Virus record (IMG/VR): IMGVR_UViG_3300008266_000341
Location: 1-28,905 of that record
Direction: 5' to 3' (one strand)
From: a virus
DNA: 28,905 nt
Below, one piece after another: positions 15,116-21,408 of the stretch. Position numbers and translations under genes: made by a program. Under the pieces are notes generated by a model that was not told where the DNA came from, made no database searches, and saw only the letters and a program-made list of their open reading frames with translations. Position 1 is the first letter of the stretch. Each line of letters starts with the position of its first letter.

Positions 15116-15865
15116 ATGCGCCTGCTCCTGGTCATCGCCCTTGTGGCCCTGGCTGGGTGCAAGTCTAAGCCCGTGGACGAGCCGCTGCCTAAGCAGCCGG
15201 ACGCCCCGACCAAGCCAGACGTCGTCGCGACCCTAGGCAAAGACCTCGACAAGACCGACCACCGCGTCGCCTCTGCCCTGGTCGCCATCGAGCGCAACGC
15301 CGACAAGCCCAAGGTCGTGGTCGCTGAGTCACGCCTCGCCCAGTCCTATCTGCCCCAGCCCCCCGAGGCCGACGTCGCCTTCGCGATGGCCCGGGCCACA
15401 AAGGCAGACCCCGTGGACTACCAGAAGCAGATGGCCTTCGGTCGCCAACTCGCCACCGCCGTGAACAAGGCGTGGGAGAAGCTCGAAGCCCAGCAGGCCG
15501 AAGCCCTCCGCGTCTCTCAGCTGAAGGACGCCCGGATCGCGGAACTCCAGAAGGAGGTCGAGCGCGTGAAGCAGGAGGCCAGCAAGAACGTCTGGACCCT
15601 CCTCGGCGCCGGCCTGTTCGCGTGCGGGGCGTTGACCACGGCCTTCCTCGGTCCTCGCCTTGGCGTCCCGCTCCTGGCTTGCGCTGCTCTGGCCGGCTCG
15701 GTCCCGTTCATCTACGACTCCCCTGCCTTCATGTGGGTCGCCATCGGCACGGCGGCGATCGCCTCAGGGCTGTGTCTCTGGTGGCTCTGGGACAAGGTCC
15801 GGGATGCGGTGAATAAGCCCTCCCAATCTACGCAAGACGATGAGCAAGCCCCGCCCCAAGTCTGA
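15116..15865 (+). CDS. Lipoprotein with coiled coil and C-terminal membrane segments; possible unimolecular spanin
   Basis: 249 residues. The N-terminus is a lipoprotein signal with lipobox L12-A-G-C15, so the mature protein would be lipidated at Cys15 and probably outer-membrane anchored. A periplasmic region follows, Pro/Lys/Asp-rich, then a coiled coil at about 110-157. The C-terminal part has hydrophobic segments at about 160-180, 183-200 and 204-225. A lipid anchor at one end and membrane helices at the other, with a coiled coil between, is the layout of u-spanins (T1 gp11), which fuse the two membranes in the last step of lysis. It differs in having several C-terminal helices and being longer. 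A superinfection-exclusion lipoprotein is an alternative. Confidence 0.55.
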   Translation: MRLLLVIALVALAGCKSKPVDEPLPKQPDAPTKPDVVATLGKDLDKTDHRVASALVAIERNADKPKVVVAESRLAQSYLPQPPEADVAFAMARATKADPVDYQKQMAFGRQLATAVNKAWEKLEAQQAEALRVSQLKDARIAELQKEVERVKQEASKNVWTLLGAGLFACGALTTAFLGPRLGVPLLACAALAGSVPFIYDSPAFMWVAIGTAAIASGLCLWWLWDKVRDAVNKPSQSTQDDEQAPPQV

Positions 15866-16157
15866 CCCTCCCGCGGTCAAATACGCGGAGCCTCACTTCA
15901 CCTTCCGCATCCTGGGCAAGGCCAAGCCGTCGCATAATCCGAACTGCAAGACACCCTTCGGCTACTGCTGGAAAGGCTACGGCGACATCCACATCGACCC
16001 CCGCCAGCCCGAGCATGAGCTCATCGACACTGTCGTGCACGAGCTCATCCACGACACCTATCCGTTCCTCGACGAAGACGCGGTCGAAGCCGGAGCGACA
16101 CGCATCGCCGAATCCCTGTGGCGCATGGGCTACCGCCGAACCATCATCAACCCATGA
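15840..16157 (+). CDS. Small HELIH zinc-metalloprotease-like protein
   Basis: A 105-residue protein overlapping the lipoprotein gene by 26 bases and coupled to the holin (ATGA). It carries the zinc signature H67-E68-L-I-H71 with a possible third ligand E83 in DAVEAGATRIAESL, an arrangement of the SprT-like or gluzincin kind. Two Cys (C36, C43) precede it. No signal peptide is seen. Cleavage target unknown: it could act on a host or phage protein, or on peptidoglycan cross-links if it is released when the holin opens. Its location among lysis genes favours the latter only weakly. Confidence 0.55.
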   Translation: MSKPRPKSDPPAVKYAEPHFTFRILGKAKPSHNPNCKTPFGYCWKGYGDIHIDPRQPEHELIDTVVHELIHDTYPFLDEDAVEAGATRIAESLWRMGYRRTIINP

Positions 16158-16537
16158 GCGCCTCGCCCATCGACCCGGAAACCATCCCGAAGGAGCTGAA
16201 GGACGGCGTCGTCGCATCGGTCCTCGGCGGCCTTGCCATGACCGCCCGTCTCCTGCTTTCGACGGAGCCCGTGTCCTTCGGCTGGGTCGTTCGCCGTGTC
16301 CTCGCCGCCGCGATCACCGCCGCCTTGGTCGGCTACGGCATCCAGGAACACATCTCCAGCCCGGGCCTGCGGATGGCCGTCGTCGGCGCGGCCGGCTACG
16401 CTGCCCCCGAATGCCTCGATTACCTGATGCGTTACATCAAGGCGCGCGGGGAGAAGGAAGTCGCGGCCGTCACCGCTAAGGTCAAAACCAATGGCAAAGG
16501 CAAAACCAGCAAAGCAGCAGGCAAGCGGAAGCGATAA
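16154..16537 (+). CDS. Holin, LydA / superfamily III-like
   Basis: A 127-residue membrane protein with three likely membrane segments (about 18-36, 47-64 and 72-88) and a strongly basic tail (TNGKGKTSKAAGKRKR). The phrase VVGAAGYAAPECLDYLMRYI after the last helix matches LydA-type holins, where GYAAPE(x)LD is a common ending. Holins form inner-membrane lesions at a set time and release the endolysin. Start at ATG 16154, overlapping the previous stop in ATGA; an upstream TTG at 16118 is less likely. It overlaps the next membrane-protein gene by 47 bases. Confidence 0.7.
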   Translation: MSASPIDPETIPKELKDGVVASVLGGLAMTARLLLSTEPVSFGWVVRRVLAAAITAALVGYGIQEHISSPGLRMAVVGAAGYAAPECLDYLMRYIKARGEKEVAAVTAKVKTNGKGKTSKAAGKRKR

Positions 16538-16823
16538 TCTCCTGCTAGCGGTCGCCCTCATTACGGGCTTCGCGGGAGTGTCTGCTTTCTCTTCGGCCTA
16601 CATCGCCGGCTTTGTCCTAGACCAGTTGCAGTCTACCGATGCCCTGGTGATGATCGTGACCGACGCCGGCCTGAAGTCCGACTCGGCCGACCTAGAGCGC
16701 AACCTGTCCTGGGCGACGATGGCCCTGAAGTCAGTCCGCGACCTAGGGTGGGCCTTGGCAGTGGGGTGCTTAGGGGTGGGGGTGGCGGTCTTCCTACGTT
16801 CCCGCCGTCAAACGGCCTCCTGA
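16491..16823 (+). CDS. Two-helix membrane protein, possible second holin or antiholin
   Basis: 110 residues starting within the basic tail of the holin gene. The N-terminus is basic (MAKAKPAKQQ), followed by a membrane segment at about 17-43, a polar loop (TDAGLKSDSADLERNLSW), then a second segment at 84-102 and a basic end (RSRRQ). Both ends would be cytoplasmic. Phages often encode a paired holin/antiholin with overlapping reading frames, so this may tune lysis timing. No motif links it to a particular family. It closes the lysis cluster; a 146-base AT-richer gap follows. Confidence 0.5.
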   Translation: MAKAKPAKQQASGSDNLLLAVALITGFAGVSAFSSAYIAGFVLDQLQSTDALVMIVTDAGLKSDSADLERNLSWATMALKSVRDLGWALAVGCLGVGVAVFLRSRRQTAS

Positions 16824-16871
16824 GGGCAAGGAGAGGCCTTTAATGGGGTGTCCTATGGGCGACCCTAGGCT

Positions 16872-16893
16872 GGCTTTTGACCCCCTAAAAGCC
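16872..16893 (+). repeat. Inverted repeat in the late/early module junction
   Basis: GGCTTTT (16872-16878) and AAAAGCC (16887-16893) form seven pairs around an eight-base loop GACCCCCT. No T tract follows, so it is a weak terminator at best; it may be an operator or RNA hairpin. It overlaps the first of three TTTGAC boxes in the junction. Confidence 0.5.
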
Positions 16894-16924
16894 CCTGTCA
16901 AAGATTTATGCTTAATTGTTTGAC
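16877..16924 (+). promoter_or_regulatory. Candidate promoter/operator region with three TTTGAC boxes
   Basis: TTGAC at 16877 and its complement GTCAA at 16897-16901 form an inverted pair 15 bases apart; a third TTGACT lies at 16919. Between them is an AT-rich stretch (aaagatttatgcttaattgttt), rare in this window. This is the longest gap between convincing genes and lies where lysis genes give way to DNA metabolism, so it is the best place for a promoter of the right half. No good -10 at 16-18 bases can be matched to any of the -35-like boxes. Confidence 0.35.
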
Positions 16925-16973
16925 TGAATGCAGTCCGTGTCCGAATGTAGTCGGGCACAACCGCACACCATGA
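16908..16973 (+). CDS. Possible 21-residue leader peptide
   Basis: ATG 16908 in an ATTTATG context opens a frame encoding MLNCLTECSPCPNVVGHNRTP and ends at TGA 16971-16973, overlapping ATG 16970 of the next gene in ATGA fashion. The same ATTTATG context precedes three other genes here. It contains three Cys. It could be a leader that couples or attenuates translation of the next gene, or chance. Confidence 0.25.
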   Translation: MLNCLTECSPCPNVVGHNRTP

Positions 16974-17203
16974 CCCTAAGCCCCACCGCCTCCCAACTCC
17001 AGCAGCTCGCCGACATGAAGGCCGAGTGCGCCGTCTTCCGCAAGCGCATCGACGCCCTGATCCGCAAGGTCCGTAAGGCCTACAACTCCGGCGCTCCCCT
17101 CTCCGCCATCGAAGAACTGCACACCGCGGTCAACGACTGCGAAGACGCCTACATCATCCTGGTCAACAACACGAACGCCTTCGCTCGTTCCATCAACGCC
17201 TAA
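16970..17203 (+). CDS. Small helical protein, first gene of the right half
   Basis: 77 residues, highly helical: LQQLADMKAECAVFRKRIDALIRKVRKAY, broken by GAPLS, then IEELHTAVNDCEDAYIILVNNTNAF. Looks like a two-helix coiled-coil dimer. ATG 16970 is preferred over the upstream ATG 16928 because it follows a CAACCGCACACC leader like those of other right-half genes. As the first gene after the candidate promoter, it may be early expressed. No family recognised. Confidence 0.55.
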   Translation: MTLSPTASQLQQLADMKAECAVFRKRIDALIRKVRKAYNSGAPLSAIEELHTAVNDCEDAYIILVNNTNAFARSINA

Positions 17204-17215
17204 TTGCCCACGCAC

Positions 17216-17359
17216 ATGAAAGCCCTCGCCTCCCTCTTCGCCATCGGCCTGATCTGCTGGCTCGCCGTCGTCACCTTCTGCGGTCCCGAACTCTACCGCA
17301 TCATCAACGGCCCGGAGCCCGTCAAGGCCAAGGCCGTCCGCCACCACCGCGCCAAGTAA
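17216..17359 (+). CDS. Small single-pass membrane protein
   Basis: A 47-residue frame from ATG 17216 to TAA 17357-17359. An N-terminal hydrophobic segment (LASLFAIGLICWLAVVTFC) would span the inner membrane, followed by a short outer part and a basic tail (VKAKAVRHHRAK). The leader TTGCCCACGCAC has no SD site. Could be a host-takeover or superinfection peptide; nothing more specific can be said. Confidence 0.5.
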   Translation: MKALASLFAIGLICWLAVVTFCGPELYRIINGPEPVKAKAVRHHRAK

Positions 17360-17364
17360 CCGCC

Positions 17365-18249
17365 ATGCTCGACGAAATCTTCGGCAAGATTGAAAGGCAG
17401 TTCAACGTGCGTCCCTCCACGCGCAAGCCCTCCGCCCCCCGTGGCGTGGCCATGCTGGCCAAGACCTACTGCGGCGAGGCTCCGGCCTTCTACGCGGTCG
17501 AGCCCAAGGTGGACGGCGTCCGCGTGATCGTCACCGCCGACCTCGACAACGGCGTGGTGACCTTCGCCTCCCGCCGTGGCAATCCCCTCCGCTCCCTCGA
17601 CCACCACGCCGACCAGGTGCTCGACCTCTTCGGTTCCTTCCGCGGCATCTGGACGCTCGACTGCGAGGCCGTCGCCGGCAAGGGGTTCTTCAACGACGTC
17701 GGCGAAATCCGCTCCGAGGCTCCGGCGCTCGACGCCCGTCTCTGGGTCTTCGACCTCCCCTGCATGAGCACCAGCACCTACCGCGAACGCCGCAAGGTGC
17801 TCGCCGACATCTTCGAGGCCGCCATGCCTAAGCCCGATTCCCTCCTCCTCGTCCCGTCCCTGGTCGGCGTCCTCCCTGAGGAGGCCTTCCGCGAGTTCAC
17901 GGCGCAAGGCTTCGAGGGCGTGATGGTCAAGGATGCCGACGCCTACTACTCCCACGGCGTCCGCTCCGCAGCTTGGCAGAAACTCAAGGCCTCCGACACC
18001 GTGGACGCGGAGATCGTGGACGTCGTCGAAGGCAAGGGCAAGTGCGCCCACATGGCCGGTCACATCGTCGTGCGCCTCGGCCGTCGCTACGTCAACGTCG
18101 GCACGGGCATGAACAACGCCACCCGCCGCGATCTGCTCGCCCGTCGCGCCCAGGTCATCGGCCAGACCGCCGAGGTCGCCTTCCACTGCGTCACCCCGGA
18201 CGCCTCCCTGCGCCACCCTTCCCTCGTCCGCATCCGCGGCGACAAGTAA
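17365..18249 (+). CDS. ATP-dependent DNA ligase
   Basis: A 294-residue ligase that seals nicks during phage replication and recombination. The adenylation domain contains motif I E46-P-K-V-D-G-V-R53 with nucleophile Lys48, the Arg motif FASRRGNP at about 67-74, motif III-like WTLDCEAV, motif IV GFEGVMVKD and motif V AWQKLK. An OB-fold follows with EIVDVVEG and VRLGRRYVNVGTGM. Size and layout resemble short phage ligases of the T7 type (359 residues), somewhat reduced at the N-terminus. Start ATG 17365, five bases after the preceding stop, with no SD site. Isolation from other DNA enzymes by small genes is typical of this genome. Confidence 0.9.
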   Translation: MLDEIFGKIERQFNVRPSTRKPSAPRGVAMLAKTYCGEAPAFYAVEPKVDGVRVIVTADLDNGVVTFASRRGNPLRSLDHHADQVLDLFGSFRGIWTLDCEAVAGKGFFNDVGEIRSEAPALDARLWVFDLPCMSTSTYRERRKVLADIFEAAMPKPDSLLLVPSLVGVLPEEAFREFTAQGFEGVMVKDADAYYSHGVRSAAWQKLKASDTVDAEIVDVVEGKGKCAHMAGHIVVRLGRRYVNVGTGMNNATRRDLLARRAQVIGQTAEVAFHCVTPDASLRHPSLVRIRGDK

Positions 18250-18272
18250 TCTCCCCCAACCCACAAACGCAC

Positions 18273-18611
18273 ATGACTACCAAATCCGCCAAGGCCGAAC
18301 TCGTCCCCGACAAGGCCATGCAAGAACTACTCAAGCGCAAGGTCATCGCCTTCCGCGAGGCCGCCAGCGTCAAGGACAAGGACGGCTACGTCCGAGGCAT
18401 CGGCTCCTACGCCCTGTACGGCATCTCCCACTCCCGCGGTCAGCTCGTCGTCCTGGCGAGCGAACCCACGGCCGGAGACTTCAACCAGTACGTCACGGCC
18501 AAGGCCAAGGCCAGCGCCGTCGCCCTCTACGATCACGTCGTCGAGTACCGCGACGCCGGCTCCCACACCCGACCGAAGGTCACCATCCTCTGCTGGCACA
18601 AGGCCGAGTAA
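18273..18611 (+). CDS. Hypothetical protein
   Basis: 112 residues, mixed alpha/beta. The start helix (AMQELLKRKVIAFREAA) is followed by strands (YVRGIGSYALYGISHSRGQLVVLASE) and a helix with TAKAKASAVALYDHVVEY, ending in a strand KVTILCWHK. No recognised motif; the size and a Lys/Arg-rich surface would suit a small nucleic-acid or protein-binding factor. Start ATG 18273, after the leader CCCAACCCACAAACGCAC, shorter than the longest open frame, which extends back into the ligase gene. Confidence 0.55.
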   Translation: MTTKSAKAELVPDKAMQELLKRKVIAFREAASVKDKDGYVRGIGSYALYGISHSRGQLVVLASEPTAGDFNQYVTAKAKASAVALYDHVVEYRDAGSHTRPKVTILCWHKAE

Positions 18612-18632
18612 TCTTCCCAACCCAAACCGCAC

Positions 18633-18890
18633 ATGAACCAAGAACCCACCGACATCGTCACCATCGGGGACAGGCCCATCCGCCTGACCCGCCCGGTCCT
18701 CCCCCACGCCGCTCGCCGTCTGGCTGGCGTGCTCCCGCAGCTCAACGCCCTGAACGCCGCCGGCAAGTCGCAGTCCGACGCGGCCGCCGCCCTCGGCGTT
18801 TCGGTCGGCTCCATCCGCACGTGGATCGGGCTGGCCGGTATCTCATGGTCGAACCTCAACCGCCGCGGTCCGTACAACCGCCAGAAGTAA
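18633..18890 (+). CDS. HTH protein
   Basis: 85 residues with a helix-turn-helix at about 46-66 (KSQSDAAAALGVSVGSIRTWI), of the kind seen in transposase-like and sigma-region-4-like HTHs. Upstream is a helix (AARRLAGVLPQLNALNA). The C-terminus is basic (NRRGPYNRQK). It probably binds DNA and may regulate phage transcription. ATG 18633 follows the leader TTCCCAACCCAAACCGCAC. Next to a second HTH gene (18896), five bases after its stop. No metal-binding or catalytic residues are seen. Confidence 0.65.
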   Translation: MNQEPTDIVTIGDRPIRLTRPVLPHAARRLAGVLPQLNALNAAGKSQSDAAAALGVSVGSIRTWIGLAGISWSNLNRRGPYNRQK

Positions 18891-18895
18891 CCGCC

Positions 18896-19333
18896 ATGCC
18901 TAAAGGACAAGCCCCCCGCAAGCCGAAGGCCACGCACGAAATCAACGGCGTGAAGATGAGCAAACTGAAGCACGACCGCATCCTCGCCTTCAAGGCTCAA
19001 CTCCCTCAGCTCGACGAACGCGAGCGCCTGAACGCCCCCGACATCGCCGCCCGTCTCGGCTGCTCATCCAGCAACGTCAACCTCTGGCTCCGCATCCTCG
19101 GCCACCGGCTGAACAACCATAACGGCCGGACCTTCTTCAAGCACGACACGACGGACTGGGCCGCCAAGATTCTCCCGATCTACAAGGCGACAGGCTACAT
19201 GGCCGGCAAGACCGCCGAGGCCGTAGGCCTGGACAAGTCCGTCGTCTACCGCTGGCTGGCCAACAACGGCCACCTGAAGCGCAAGTACGCCGAACGCGAC
19301 ATCTCCACCCTTAAGTTCCAATCCTACCGCTGA
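18896..19333 (+). CDS. Double-HTH protein
   Basis: 145 residues with two HTHs: one at about 47-67 (NAPDIAARLGCSSSNVNLWLR) and one at 105-124 (KTAEAVGLDKSVVYRWLANN), joined by a basic, His-rich linker (GHRLNNHNGRTFFKHD). The N-terminus is Lys/Arg/Pro-rich. A tandem HTH could read a bipartite operator. The first HTH shares its sequence style with the neighbour at 18633, suggesting duplication. ATG 18896 chosen (leader taaccgcc), not the upstream start inside the previous gene. The stop overlaps a following ATG (TGATG at 19331-19335). Confidence 0.6.
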   Translation: MPKGQAPRKPKATHEINGVKMSKLKHDRILAFKAQLPQLDERERLNAPDIAARLGCSSSNVNLWLRILGHRLNNHNGRTFFKHDTTDWAAKILPIYKATGYMAGKTAEAVGLDKSVVYRWLANNGHLKRKYAERDISTLKFQSYR

Positions 19334-19365
19334 TGCCCGACCCTTCCCACCGACCCTACCAACCC

Positions 19366-19731
19366 ATGACCATCATCCGACCCGACTCCCTCCCCCGCTT
19401 CTGGTGGCTCTACCCCTGGAGCATGGCCCGTCAGTTGCACCGCAACTGCAACGCGCTGCGCAACCTGTGCGACCGCCTCGACGACGTGATCCGCGGCAAG
19501 ACGCAGAAGCGTCCCCGCTGGTCCATCTTCATCTCCGGCCTGCCCGGCCCCGAGCGGAGGTATCTGTTCCTCGACAACGAAACCAACGAGAAGAACTATC
19601 TCGCCCGTGGCATCGACCTAGGCAAGGCGCTGCATTACGACGGCCCGAACAAGGCCTTCACGTCCTTCTCCGACCCTGAGGCCGCGATCATCTTCTGCCA
19701 GCACCTCAACAGCCAGGAGGAAACCAAATGA
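19366..19731 (+). CDS. Hypothetical protein
   Basis: 121 residues starting MTIIRPDSLPRFWWLYPWSM, Trp-rich near the front, then a helix (ARQLHRNCNALRNLCDRLDDVI), and a basic loop followed by strands (WSIFISGLPGPERRYLFLDNE). No family recognised. Two starts are possible: ATG 19333, overlapping the previous stop, or ATG 19366, preceded by a CCC/ACC-rich leader like other right-half genes; the latter is preferred. The gene ends in ATGA with its neighbour. Confidence 0.5.
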   Translation: MTIIRPDSLPRFWWLYPWSMARQLHRNCNALRNLCDRLDDVIRGKTQKRPRWSIFISGLPGPERRYLFLDNETNEKNYLARGIDLGKALHYDGPNKAFTSFSDPEAAIIFCQHLNSQEETK

Positions 19732-20018
19732 GCGGCTCCTTCCAGCACCTCGACGGGATGGCCGCCCTCCTCTCCGAGCTCTACGAAATCAACGAGCGCA
19801 TCATGTGCGGCGACATCGTGTCGGCCAAGGCCGCCATCGCCTCGACGCGCATGACCAAACTCCTCCGGCATTACCACGAAGCCCTCTCGGAAGACGGGGC
19901 GACCTCAATCAGCCTGGACGTCTTCATCGCGGCCGGCGGCTGGGTCGGCATTACCTACTCCTACCAACTGTCGGACGGCTTCGTGATCTCCGGCTCCCAG
20001 ACCCCTCGACGCGTATGA
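19728..20018 (+). CDS. Hypothetical protein
   Basis: 96 residues, coupled by ATGA overlaps on both sides. The N-terminal half is helical (MAALLSELYEINERIMCGDIVSAKAAIASTRM in two pieces around residue 27), then HYHEALSEDG and a beta-like end (FIAAGGWVGITYSYQL). No motif recognised. Its position in a chain of coupled small genes suggests joint expression with them. Confidence 0.5.
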   Translation: MSGSFQHLDGMAALLSELYEINERIMCGDIVSAKAAIASTRMTKLLRHYHEALSEDGATSISLDVFIAAGGWVGITYSYQLSDGFVISGSQTPRRV

Positions 20019-20470
20019 GCGAAGACTTTAAAATCTGGTGGCATAGGGAGGGAAGCGGAATGCCTCCGCTTAAGGGCGAAGATACTTGTGAACACGTCGA
20101 ACGCGTCAGCGCCATCGCCTGGTCTAACGGCGCATACAAAGCGACCGAAGCGCTCAAGGCCGATAACGCCCGCCTCAAGGCCGAGGTCGAGCGGCTGACC
20201 AAGGAACGTGATAAGGCTCTTACGGACTTCTGGTATATTCACGAAGGATACTTTAGATTGCAAGCAGAAGTAAATAGGCTGACCGCCTTCACCACCCGCA
20301 CCATCATCCCGAACAAGGAACTGCAAGCACAGGTCGAGCGGCTGACCAAGGCCGGGGATGCGATGGCTGTCCACCTTGCAGGATGCTATCGTAGCGAAGG
20401 TTATGACCCAAAAAAATGTCGTGCGATTGACATCTGGAACGCCGCCAAGGAGGGCAAGCCCCGTGCATAA
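20015..20470 (+). CDS. Coiled-coil protein with AT-rich core
   Basis: 151 residues. Two coiled-coil stretches share the phrase (A/E)xVERLTK: DNARLKAEVERLTKERDKAL and ELQAQVERLTKAGD. Between them lies an aromatic segment (DFWYIHEGYFRLQAEV). The C-terminal part has YRSEGYDPKKCRAIDIW. The stretch at about 20220-20280 is clearly lower in GC than its neighbours and uses codons such as ATT, AGA, TTA and AAA, so part of the gene may be recently acquired. ATG 20015 overlaps the previous stop; the longer open frame extends into the gene before it. No function can be assigned. Confidence 0.6.
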   Translation: MSEDFKIWWHREGSGMPPLKGEDTCEHVERVSAIAWSNGAYKATEALKADNARLKAEVERLTKERDKALTDFWYIHEGYFRLQAEVNRLTAFTTRTIIPNKELQAQVERLTKAGDAMAVHLAGCYRSEGYDPKKCRAIDIWNAAKEGKPRA

Positions 20471-20474
20471 GCCC

Positions 20475-20918
20475 ATGCGCCCCTTCTCCATCGTCGCCCT
20501 GCTGCTCCTCGGCTTCAACGCCGCGGCCGCAGCTGAGGCCACCCTCCTCGAATGCATCGCCGTCGTCGAGTCAGGCCAGAACCGCAAGGCCATCGGGGCC
20601 GCCGGTGAACGCGGGATGTATCAGGTCGGCAAGGCCGCATGGGACGACGCAAACGAGCGCCTGAAGCGGGAAGGCCACCATCATTTCCAGTGGTCGAAGT
20701 GGCGGGACGCGACCGCCCAGGACATGATCGCGGCCGCCCACCTCCGCACCATCCGCGACAACTTCGCCCGGATCGGCGTCGTCGCCCCGACCCCCGAACA
20801 ACTCGCCCTGGTCTGGAACGTGGGATGGTCAGGCGCGGTCGAGCGCCGTTTCAAACCGAACGACTACGCCGAACGCGTCGGCAATTTATTCCGCTCGCAA
20901 AAGGTTTTGACCCGCTGA
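20475..20918 (+). CDS. Secreted lytic transglycosylase-like peptidoglycan hydrolase (possible endolysin)
   Basis: 147 residues. The N-terminus is a Sec-type signal (MRPFSIVALLLLGFNAAAAA), probably cleaved after the Ala run. The core has the lysozyme/SLT pattern: catalytic Glu32 in AVVESGQN, then KAIGAAGERGMYQVG at 38-52, equivalent to the GAxGxMQ signature. The last part contains ALVWNVGWSGAVER, as in the Y/W-N-x-G motif of this family. It would cut glycan strands; with its own export signal it need not wait for the holin, unlike a canonical endolysin. ATG 20475 lies five bases after the previous stop; GTG 20463 is an alternative. Its distance from the holin cluster is unusual. Confidence 0.75.
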   Translation: MRPFSIVALLLLGFNAAAAAEATLLECIAVVESGQNRKAIGAAGERGMYQVGKAAWDDANERLKREGHHHFQWSKWRDATAQDMIAAAHLRTIRDNFARIGVVAPTPEQLALVWNVGWSGAVERRFKPNDYAERVGNLFRSQKVLTR

Positions 20919-20928
20919 CCATCCCCTC

Positions 20929-21393
20929 ATGTCGCACATGATCGTGGGAGTGGACCCCGGAGCCAACGGGGCTTTCGTCTGGTCCGTTGACGGCCACGGC
21001 GTCGAGTCCCGCAAGATGCCCGACAGCGACGTGGAAATCTGCGAGCTCATGGCAGAGCTCTCCTGCAAGACGAAGAGCGTGGCGCTCTACCTTGAGACGC
21101 CTTCGATGGCCGGCTACGGGCCGAAGATACCCGGCGCCTCAATCGCCAAGCTTCAATTCAACGTCGGCGTGATCTACGGCGCTTCGGTCGCGATGGGCTG
21201 GCAAGTCCGTCGCATCGACCCGAAGGCCTGGCAACGCACGCACCCCGTCGGCAAGAAGGCCGACCACGGCGCAGGCTGGAAACGACACCTGAAGGCCCGG
21301 GCGAAAGAGCTCTTCCCCACGACCGACGTCTACGACTGGAACGCAGACGCCTTGCTCATCTACGACTCCGCCATCCGCGGCGTCATCAACTGA
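20929..21393 (+). CDS. RuvC-like Holliday junction resolvase
   Basis: A 154-residue RNase H-fold nuclease. Catalytic carboxylates are visible: D9 in VGVDPGANGAF, E56 in LYLETPS, and D140 in DWNADALLIYDSA (with D136 and D146 close by). The middle contains WQVRRIDPKAWQ, the usual KxW position of RuvC-like enzymes. It would cleave branched DNA produced by recombination and packaging. It lies near the ERF/RecE recombination genes. Start ATG 20929, with a second ATG at 20938; a TTTTGACCC sequence lies about 26 bases upstream. No SD site. Confidence 0.88.
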   Translation: MSHMIVGVDPGANGAFVWSVDGHGVESRKMPDSDVEICELMAELSCKTKSVALYLETPSMAGYGPKIPGASIAKLQFNVGVIYGASVAMGWQVRRIDPKAWQRTHPVGKKADHGAGWKRHLKARAKELFPTTDVYDWNADALLIYDSAIRGVIN

Positions 21394-21408
21394 CACCTTT
21401 CCCAACCT

